12,594 bases of DNA, from contig SFOK01000048.1 of NCBI GenBank assembly GCA_004552395.1, forward strand, positions 1 to 12,594, given 5' to 3'. The position numbers and the translations under genes were made by a program. The notes beneath the pieces are model-generated. The model did no database searches. It was not told where the DNA came from and saw nothing but the letters and a program-made list of their open reading frames with translations. Origin of the DNA: Bacteroidales bacterium. Its GTDB lineage: Bacteria; Bacteroidota; Bacteroidia; Bacteroidales; Muribaculaceae. Positions 1 to 5,194 of the stretch are shown piece after piece; positions within the stretch are counted from its first letter, which is position 1; each line of letters opens with the position of its first letter.

Positions 1-1
1 T

Positions 2-73
2 CCGAAGACCGGTGCGTACTGCTTCAAAGAGGAAATGGTGCCCAACGACGCTGTAAAAGACGCTCTCAAATAA
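2..73 (+). CDS. C-terminal end of a DUF4295-like small protein (partial)
   Basis: Only the last 23 codons and the TAA stop are in the window; the gene starts upstream of it. The visible residues begin PKTGAYCFKEEMVPN and end in KDALK. From memory this matches the C-terminus of the short (about 50 aa) Bacteroidetes DUF4295 protein, which usually follows the ribosomal protein genes rpmB (L28) and rpmG (L33). The function of that family is not established; a ribosome-linked role is only suggested by its usual neighbours. The frame is supported by an intrinsic terminator that starts 29 nt after the stop. The family call rests on a short fragment. Confidence 0.65.
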   Translation, partial: PKTGAYCFKEEMVPNDAVKDALK

Positions 74-101
74 ATAGAACATCACCGTATTTTCCCATAA
101 G

Positions 102-141
102 GGAGGCTGTGTCAGCAATGGCGCAGCCTCCTTGTTTTATT
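102..141 (+). terminator. Intrinsic terminator after the DUF4295-like gene
   Basis: GGAGGCTGTG (102-111) pairs with CGCAGCCTCC (122-131) to give a 10-bp stem with one G-T wobble and a 10-nt loop. A T-rich run, TTGTTTTATT (132-141), follows. It ends rightward transcription from the gene that stops at 73. On the opposite strand the stem is followed by TTATGGGAAAA, which is a poorer U-tract, so the plus orientation is preferred. Confidence 0.8.
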
Positions 142-144
142 GCA

Positions 145-198
145 GGGCGAGAATGGGCGAAACGAGGGCGATTCAAGTGCGGTTCGAGTGCGGTTCGA
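145..198. repeat. Short phased direct repeats between convergent terminators
   Basis: GGGCGA occurs three times, at 145-150, 155-160 and 166-171 (periods of 10 and 11 bp). An exact tandem pair of the 11-mer AGTGCGGTTCG follows at 176-186 and 187-197. The block lies between the two convergent terminators and contains no gene. Spacing near one helical turn could suit a DNA-binding protein, or it may simply reflect slippage in untranscribed DNA. No known repeat family was recognised. Confidence 0.5.
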
Positions 199-210
199 GG
201 GGGATTTGGG

Positions 211-239
211 GGTAAAGCAAAGGGCGCCGGAGCGCCCTT
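211..239 (-). terminator. Intrinsic terminator of the leftward outer-membrane protein gene
   Basis: AAGGGCGC (220-227) and GCGCCCTT (232-239) form a perfect 8-bp GC-rich stem with the 4-nt loop CGGA. Read leftward, the stem is followed by TGCTTTACC, so with the end of the stem the run reads TTTGCTTT. The stem begins 14 nt beyond the stop codon of the minus-strand gene. Read rightward the stem is followed by GGGGAATAGG, with no U-tract, so the orientation is clear. Confidence 0.7.
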
Positions 240-252
240 GGGGAATAGGCTC

Positions 253-744
253 TTAGAAGATGTAGCCGAGGCCGAGACCAACGAATCCACCGCCGGTATC
301 GTTCATCATGGAGTATTTACCCTGAAGATTGAGTTTGAGGTTCCGGGTCAGGTAGATGTCTAATCCAGCTCCGAAGTTCATGCCCAACCGGCTCTCATGG
401 CCTCCGCCTTTCCAGCTCCAGTTGTTGAACGTGAGGCCTGCAAGGGGATAGATGTTAACGCCTCTGCCGAGTCGGAACGGAAGCTGCAGGTCGAGATCCA
501 TGAAGAAAGCCGATTTACCTTCGTTGCGGAACACGTAGCCCATATCCGGTGCAATACGCAAATGATTGGCGAAGGTGTATTGGAAATAGAGTTGAGAGAA
601 ACCGCCGCTGTTGTAGGTAGCCATACCACCCATGATACCGAGCGTCTTCTCGCCTTTCTGAGCGAATGATTCCGCTCCTGTGCCGAAAAGGCCGAAAAGG
701 GCGGCGCATAATGTAAAAGCACGTAAAAATCTGTTTGTCCGCAT
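253..744 (-). CDS. Small outer-membrane beta-barrel protein (OmpA/porin-like fold)
   Basis: The protein has 163 aa. Residues 1-28 look like a Sec signal peptide: basic start MRTNRFLR, a hydrophobic core, then AESFA before Gln29, a plausible signal peptidase I site. The mature part of about 135 aa alternates hydrophobic and polar residues and is rich in Gly and aromatics (for example GGMATYNSGGFSQLYFQYTF and the last residues GLGLGYIF). It ends in Phe, as BAM-assembled barrels usually do. The size fits an 8-stranded barrel. No OmpA peptidoglycan-binding domain or lipobox is present. The ligand or role cannot be read from the sequence. It is a single-gene unit: it converges on the DUF4295-like gene, has its own terminator, and diverges from nadE. 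No convincing -33/-7 promoter was found for it. The start ATG is the only Met before the signal sequence. Confidence 0.75.
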   Translation of the reverse strand: MRTNRFLRAFTLCAALFGLFGTGAESFAQKGEKTLGIMGGMATYNSGGFSQLYFQYTFANHLRIAPDMGYVFRNEGKSAFFMDLDLQLPFRLGRGVNIYPLAGLTFNNWSWKGGGHESRLGMNFGAGLDIYLTRNLKLNLQGKYSMMNDTGGGFVGLGLGYIF

Positions 745-808
745 ACTTCAAATTATTATAAGTGAATTTTTGCGTCCGTCGCTCTCAGCCAGTCCGTGTG
801 TGGAGAAG

Positions 809-825
809 CCGGGTGGACCATCCGG
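809..825. promoter_or_regulatory. 17-bp dyad, candidate operator in divergent intergenic region
   Basis: CCGGGTGGACCATCCGG is a near-perfect inverted repeat centred on A817: eight base pairs on each side, with one G-T mismatch. It lies 64 bp upstream of the leftward outer-membrane protein gene and 86 bp upstream of the nadE -33 element. There is no U-tract on either side, so a terminator is unlikely. An operator site is the simplest reading, more likely serving the outer-membrane protein gene by distance. The binding protein is unknown. Confidence 0.35.
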
Positions 826-911
826 ACAGATAATTTCTCAGTTAAGAAACATTGGCGCGGCCGCTATTGTTTACGGTTCTGTTGCAGATTTGCGCAGGGA
901 ATGAGAAATGT

Positions 912-942
912 TTTGCAGATCGGGCAAAAACTGTTAAATTTG
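912..942 (+). promoter_or_regulatory. Bacteroidetes-type promoter of nadE
   Basis: A -33 element TTTG (912-915) is separated by 19 nt from a perfect -7 element TAAATTTG (935-942), matching the Bacteroidetes sigma-ABfr consensus (TTTG, 19-21 nt, TAnnTTTG). Transcription should start near 949-950, giving a leader of about 16 nt before the ATG at 966. The site also argues against nadE starts upstream of 966. Confidence 0.75.
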
Positions 943-965
943 AAGAAAATTTCGCAGTCAGACCT

Positions 966-2954
966 ATGAAGAATTTAGGCTTCTTTCGTGTTCGTGCCGC
1001 TGTACCGGCGGTCTCCACGGCCAATGTCGCTTTCAACGAGCGCGCAATACTGGAAACAATGCGTCAGGCATCGGCCGATCGAGTGGAGCTTCTTGTGCTC
1101 CCCGAGCTGTGTGTGACAGGCTATACCTGCGGCGATCTTTTCGGCCAGCGGACGCTTCTGGAAGGGGCCGAGGCAGCCGTGAAGAGTATTGTGGACGCTT
1201 CAGCCAATATGCGCGGCCTCATTACGATAGTCGGTGTGCCCGTGTCGTGCCGCGGCGCTCTCTATAACTGTGCGGCCGTGGTCAGCGAAGGGCAGTTGCT
1301 CGGGCTTGTGCCGAAAACGTTCCTCCCCAACTACGCCGAGTTCTACGAGAAACGGTGGTTCACATCGGCCGCCGAGCTTGACGGAGATCTGACAATAGAA
1401 TATGCCGGTGAGACTGTGTTGCTGAGTACCGACCAGATATTCGAGAAAGGGGATGCCAGAATAGGCGTAGAGATATGCGAGGATCTCTGGAGTGTGATAC
1501 CGCCCAGCAGCCGTCTGGCTCTGAAAGGCGCCAACATCATAGCGAATCTGTCGGCATCGAACGAGGCGATAGGCAAGCACGACTACCTGACCGGCCTGAT
1601 AGCGTCGCAGTCGGCCCGCTGCCGTTGCATCTATGTGTATGCCTCGGCCGGGTTCGGCGAATCGTCGACCGATCTTGTCTACTCCGGCAACGCCATCATA
1701 GCCGAGAACGGCCATATACTGCGACAGTCGCCCCGCTTCACCGCCAAGCCGCTGAATGAGACAGCCGACGCCGATCTCGAGATACTCGAGCACGACCGCA
1801 ACTCCGGGGGCAGTTTCTCCGACTCGCGCTCATACAGTGGAGTCGGCAACTTACGTTTCAGATCCGCTTGCTTCTTGAATACAGGGACAGACAGCTCCTC
1901 AGCGAAAGAGAACGAAGAGAACACTCTCACAGCCGAGAATCTGCTTCGCGATGTGGATCCCGAGCCGTTCGTGCCCTCATCGGAGGCCAAACGCACAGAG
2001 CGGTGCTCCGAGATAATCTCCATACAGACCGAGGGACTGATGCGCCGCCTCACAGCCACACATTGCCGCAACCTTGTGGTGGGAATATCCGGCGGACTCG
2101 ACTCCACCTTAGCGCTGCTGATAGCCGTGAACGCCTTCGACCGCTTAGATATTGACCGCAAAGGTATCACCGGAGTGACGATGCCCGGTTTCGGCACCAC
2201 AGAGCGCACCCACACCAATGCCGACACCATCATGGAGCGCCTCGGGGTGAGCATACGGGAAATCAGCATAGTGGGCGCCGTGAGACAGCACTTCAAAGAT
2301 ATAGGCCACGACGAGAACGTGCACGACGTCACCTACGAGAACTCGCAGGCACGCGAGCGCACCATGTTGCTTATGGATATAGCCAACAGCCAGGGGGGTA
2401 TGGTGGTAGGCACCGGCGATATGTCGGAGCTTGCCTTGGGATGGGCCACCTACAACGGCGACCACATGTCGATGTACGGTGTGAACGCCTCAGTGCCCAA
2501 GACACTTGTGAAATATCTGGTGAAATATTTTGCCGACGAGACCGACGACTCACAGCTGCGCGAGGCGCTGCTCGACATATTAGCCACACCGATCAGTCCC
2601 GAGCTGCTGCCCGCTGATGCCGAAGGTGATATAGCGCAGAAGACCGAAGATCTTGTGGGTCCCTACCCACTCCACGACTTCTTCCTCTACAACATGATAC
2701 GCTACGGTTTCTCGCCCCGCAAGATATTCCTGCTTGCCCGGAAAGCCTTCGGCGACCGCTACTCGTCAGCCACGATCAAGCACTGGCTGCAAGTGTTCCT
2801 GCGCCGCTTCTTCAACCAGCAGTTCAAACGATCCTGTCTGCCCGACGGTCCGAAGGTAGGATCTATCTGTCTCTCGCCCCGCGGCGACTGGCGCATGCCG
2901 TCGGACGCCTCGTCGGCGCTGTGGCTTGCCGAAGCCGACTCGATAGAGATCTGA
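966..2954 (+). CDS. nadE: Glutamine-dependent NAD(+) synthetase
   Basis: The protein has 662 aa and catalyses the last step of NAD synthesis: deamido-NAD, ATP and glutamine give NAD, in the cytosol. The N-terminal nitrilase-like glutaminase domain (about 1-290) shows the expected Glu-Lys-Cys triad: Glu47 in LVLPELCVTG, Lys117 in LVPKTFLPNY and Cys171 in GVEICEDLW. The C-terminal synthetase domain (about 345-650) has the ATP pyrophosphatase P-loop SGGLDS at 375-380 and the GTGDMSELALGW stretch. The length fits two-domain NadE proteins, which make their own ammonia by glutaminase and channel it. The frame is open to 852, but the ATG at 966 is chosen because the promoter at 912-942 lies upstream of it and because the domain begins directly after it (FFRVRAAVPAV). 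The linker at about 300-345 is Ser/Glu-rich and probably variable. It appears to be transcribed on its own, with a probable terminator 139 nt downstream. Confidence 0.96.
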   Translation: MKNLGFFRVRAAVPAVSTANVAFNERAILETMRQASADRVELLVLPELCVTGYTCGDLFGQRTLLEGAEAAVKSIVDASANMRGLITIVGVPVSCRGALYNCAAVVSEGQLLGLVPKTFLPNYAEFYEKRWFTSAAELDGDLTIEYAGETVLLSTDQIFEKGDARIGVEICEDLWSVIPPSSRLALKGANIIANLSASNEAIGKHDYLTGLIASQSARCRCIYVYASAGFGESSTDLVYSGNAIIAENGHILRQSPRFTAKPLNETADADLEILEHDRNSGGSFSDSRSYSGVGNLRFRSACFLNTGTDSSSAKENEENTLTAENLLRDVDPEPFVPSSEAKRTERCSEIISIQTEGLMRRLTATHCRNLVVGISGGLDSTLALLIAVNAFDRLDIDRKGITGVTMPGFGTTERTHTNADTIMERLGVSIREISIVGAVRQHFKDIGHDENVHDVTYENSQARERTMLLMDIANSQGGMVVGTGDMSELALGWATYNGDHMSMYGVNASVPKTLVKYLVKYFADETDDSQLREALLDILATPISPELLPADAEGDIAQKTEDLVGPYPLHDFFLYNMIRYGFSPRKIFLLARKAFGDRYSSATIKHWLQVFLRRFFNQQFKRSCLPDGPKVGSICLSPRGDWRMPSDASSALWLAEADSIEI

Positions 2955-3008
2955 GTCCCCGGCATTTGGCCATAAGTCAAATAACTGTTTATGATATTTT
3001 GAAGCCTT

Positions 3009-3065
3009 TTGAGTGCATTTTTCGCTTTCGTTCAGTCTTAGAACACGCTAAGCTCCTTCACTCAA
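3009..3065. other. Nested inverted repeats in the nadE-tsaC gap
   Basis: TTGAGTG (3009-3015) is complementary to CACTCAA (3059-3065), enclosing 43 nt. Inside it CTTAG (3037-3041) pairs with CTAAG (3048-3052) around a 6-nt loop. The gap from 2955 to 3150 is strikingly AT-rich compared with the genes on both sides and has no ORF of note. The structure could be part of the nadE 3' end, a leader of the downstream operon or a small RNA. None of these can be shown from sequence alone. Confidence 0.3.
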
Positions 3066-3092
3066 TCAAAAAAATCATATCAAAATTTCTAT

Positions 3093-3129
3093 AAGCTGAT
3101 TTCTTCGACTTACTTTTCAGCTTTTTTTT
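3093..3129 (+). terminator. Probable intrinsic terminator downstream of nadE
   Basis: AAGCTGA (3093-3099) pairs with TCAGCTT (3117-3123), a 7-bp stem with a 17-nt loop, running straight into a T-tract (3122-3129). The stem is AT-rich and the loop large, so it is weaker than the terminator at 102-141, but the U-tract is excellent. It would separate nadE from the tsaC operon, leaving only about 21 nt before the tsaC start. Confidence 0.5.
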
Positions 3130-3131
3130 GC

Positions 3132-3139
3132 TAATTTCG
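3132..3139 (+). promoter_or_regulatory. Possible -7 element for the tsaC operon
   Basis: TAATTTCG matches the Bacteroidetes -7 consensus TAnnTTTG at all but one position and lies 11 nt before the tsaC ATG. No TTTG-like -33 element is found at the right distance, and the transcript would have almost no leader. The call is weak, but the long operon needs a promoter in this gap and no better candidate was seen. Confidence 0.25.
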
Positions 3140-3150
3140 CATAATAAATC

Positions 3151-3741
3151 ATGGCAGAAAAGATCATTAATCCCGACTACGAAACCGACCTGCGCATGGC
3201 AGCGGATTGTCTGCGGAAAGGCGGCGTGATATTATATCCCACTGACACAGTGTGGGGTATCGGCTGCGATGCCACGAATGCCGAAGCTGTGGCTAAGGTC
3301 TACCGTCTCAAGAAGCGCGAAGAGAGCAAGGCTATGCTCGTGCTTACGGACGACGCCTCGCAGCTTGAGCTATACAGCGACAGTGTGCCGCCGATAGCGG
3401 TCGATATGGTGGAAGCTTCCGACAGGCCCGTCACACTGGTGCTCGACGGCGCCCGCGGCCTGGCGCCCAACCTGATCTCCGCCGACGGGTCGATAGGTAT
3501 CAGGGTGACCGGCGAGCGGTTCTCGCGCGACCTGTGCCGGAGGCTCGGGCGACCGATCGTCTCCACCTCGGCCAACATAAGCGGCCGCCCCTCCCCTGCC
3601 ATCTTCACAGAGATAGAGCCCGAGGTGAGAGAGCAGGCCGACTACACCGTCTATTACCGCCGCGGCGACACAGACCGCTGCCGCCCATCGATAGTGATGA
3701 AGATGAAAGGGAACGGCGAATTCAAGATACTCAGAGACTGA
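3151..3741 (+). CDS. tsaC: L-threonylcarbamoyladenylate synthase (TsaC/YrdC/Sua5 family)
   Basis: The protein has 196 aa. This family makes threonylcarbamoyl-AMP from threonine, bicarbonate and ATP, the first step of the t6A37 modification of tRNAs reading ANN codons. A single YrdC-like domain fills the protein. Motifs are YPTDTVWGIGCDA at 29-41, the basic KKR at 54-56 with Lys60, IGIRV at 115-119, STSANISG at 138-145 and RPSIV at 178-182. The extra C-terminal Sua5 domain is absent, so it is the short TsaC type. The usual PGP(L/V)T loop reads DRPVTLVL (91-98). Its partners TsaB, TsaD and TsaE are not in the window. The stop is 10 nt before the next ATG, so tsaC heads the probable operon running to menE. 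Confidence 0.93.
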   Translation: MAEKIINPDYETDLRMAADCLRKGGVILYPTDTVWGIGCDATNAEAVAKVYRLKKREESKAMLVLTDDASQLELYSDSVPPIAVDMVEASDRPVTLVLDGARGLAPNLISADGSIGIRVTGERFSRDLCRRLGRPIVSTSANISGRPSPAIFTEIEPEVREQADYTVYYRRGDTDRCRPSIVMKMKGNGEFKILRD

Positions 3742-3751
3742 GATTCACTCA

Positions 3752-5194
3752 ATGTACTCCGAGACTGATCACAGAAAGAGAAAGAACGTGATATCGACCA
3801 ACCGACAGAGAGCTTTATATGTGGCCACCGACTTCATCACGGCCAACATAGCGGTGTTTCTTTTCGACATCGTCCGCTTTCACGTGCTCGGCTCGATGAC
3901 AACGGGTTTCAGCGGCCTGAGCGCTTTCCTATCAGCACCCATTCTGGTGGCAGAGCAGATCATATTGCCCGTGATAGTGCTGTTAGTGAACGCACTGTCC
4001 GGCTATTACAACAAACCGTTCCGCAATTCGTACATCCAGGATGTGGTGGTTACCGTAGGGTCATCGTTCTTCAACATGCTCTTCATCTATTTCGCGTTGC
4101 TTGTGAACAATCCCACGGCGATACGCCGCACATCCTATATCCTGCTTTTTTACCTGTTCTTCCTGCTCTTCTTCATGGCTATAGCGGGGCGACTTGCCGT
4201 GACGGCGCTCACATACAGGAAGATGCGGCGGCGCGAACTGAGCTTCGATGTGCTGCTGACCGGCAACAATCCGCGCGGCCGGGCCGCTGCGGAGAATATA
4301 CGCCGCAATTTCGGGCGCACCGGCTATAACCTTGTGGGTATAGCGGCACTCCCCGGCGAGGAGAGCGGCGAGGGTGTGATACCGTTTGACGAGCTGCCCG
4401 CTCTCTGCAGCAGCCGAAAGATATCCGAGATATTCGTGGTGCCCGAGAAGAGCGACGCCGAACATATGGCCACACTTCTGCACCGCCTCTTTCCGCTTGC
4501 CATACCGCTGAAGATAACCCCCGAAGCACTGCCGGTGCTCAACTCCAGCATAAAGCTGCAGAGCATATACGAGGAGCCCTTCGTGGATGTCTCGAACGCC
4601 AACATATCCGAGTGCACACGTACGCTGAAACGGGTTGCCGACATCTGTATCTCGGCCACCGCTCTGGCCTTGCTTGCTCTGCCTATGGGTGTGATAGCGC
4701 TGCTTGTGAAGCGCGACTCGCCCGGAGCTGCCATCTACCGCCAGGATCGAATCGGATACCGCGGGCGGCGATTCCGGATATGCAAGTTCCGCACCATGCG
4801 GACCGATGCCGAGGCGCAGGGACCGCAGCTGTCGTCGGAGAACGACCCGCGCATCACATCGCTGGGCCGCTGCCTGCGCAAATACCGTCTCGACGAGCTG
4901 CCGCAGTTCTGGAACGTGCTTCGCGGCGACATGTCGCTTGTGGGTCCGCGACCCGAGCGCGAATATTTCATCCGTCAGATCATGGAGCGCGCCCCGCAAT
5001 ACACGCTTCTTCATCAGATACGGCCCGGCATCACCTCATGGGGGATGGTGAAGTACGGCTATGCGTCGAGTGTCGACGAGATGGTGAAGCGTCTCAACTT
5101 CGACCTGATCTATCTGGCCAACGTATCTATGGCCGTGGATCTGAAAATATTACTATACACAGTGAAGACTGTGGTGAAAGGGAGGGGGAAGTAA
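3752..5194 (+). CDS. Polyprenyl-phosphate sugar-1-phosphate transferase (WcaJ/WbaP-like)
   Basis: The protein has 480 aa. Enzymes of this type sit in the inner membrane and move a sugar-1-phosphate from a UDP-sugar to undecaprenyl phosphate, starting a polysaccharide or glycan repeat unit. Order of parts: four hydrophobic segments (about 24-46, 60-82, 98-118, 128-152), a Rossmann-like domain (about 164-260, with GNNPRGRAAAENIRR), a fifth membrane segment (about 296-319), then the catalytic bacterial sugar transferase domain (about 291-480). The catalytic domain shows YRQDRIGYRGRRF, KFRTMR (345-350), the DELPQFWNVL block from 381 and SLVGPRPE (395-402). The length is normal for the full five-segment form. 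The donor sugar cannot be predicted. No other glycan genes are in the window. The ATG at 3752 follows the tsaC stop by 10 nt; GTG at 3788 is a less likely alternative. The stop overlaps the next start in TAATG. Confidence 0.9.
   Translation: MYSETDHRKRKNVISTNRQRALYVATDFITANIAVFLFDIVRFHVLGSMTTGFSGLSAFLSAPILVAEQIILPVIVLLVNALSGYYNKPFRNSYIQDVVVTVGSSFFNMLFIYFALLVNNPTAIRRTSYILLFYLFFLLFFMAIAGRLAVTALTYRKMRRRELSFDVLLTGNNPRGRAAAENIRRNFGRTGYNLVGIAALPGEESGEGVIPFDELPALCSSRKISEIFVVPEKSDAEHMATLLHRLFPLAIPLKITPEALPVLNSSIKLQSIYEEPFVDVSNANISECTRTLKRVADICISATALALLALPMGVIALLVKRDSPGAAIYRQDRIGYRGRRFRICKFRTMRTDAEAQGPQLSSENDPRITSLGRCLRKYRLDELPQFWNVLRGDMSLVGPRPEREYFIRQIMERAPQYTLLHQIRPGITSWGMVKYGYASSVDEMVKRLNFDLIYLANVSMAVDLKILLYTVKTVVKGRGK
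5178..5190 (+). promoter_or_regulatory. Purine-rich ribosome binding site for the ClC gene
   Basis: AAGGGAGGGGGAA ends 3 nt before the ATG at 5194, inside the last codons of the sugar transferase gene. It is the clearest Shine-Dalgarno-like stretch in the window, where most starts lack one. With the TAATG overlap it fixes the start of the ClC gene and suggests translational coupling. Confidence 0.5.

Noticed and set aside
745..760. TAATTTG on the minus strand just before the outer-membrane protein start, as a -7 element
   Set aside because: It is one base short of the TAnnTTTG consensus and so close to the ATG that transcription would begin inside the gene.
4061..5014. 317-codon open frame on the minus strand opposite the sugar transferase
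   Set aside because: It lies wholly inside a well-supported gene, and its product is low-complexity and His/Arg-rich with no motif.
4612..5193. 194-residue N-terminal extension of the ClC gene
   Set aside because: It overlaps the sugar transferase catalytic domain and has shifted-frame composition; the ATG at 5194 has a ribosome binding site and the TAATG overlap.
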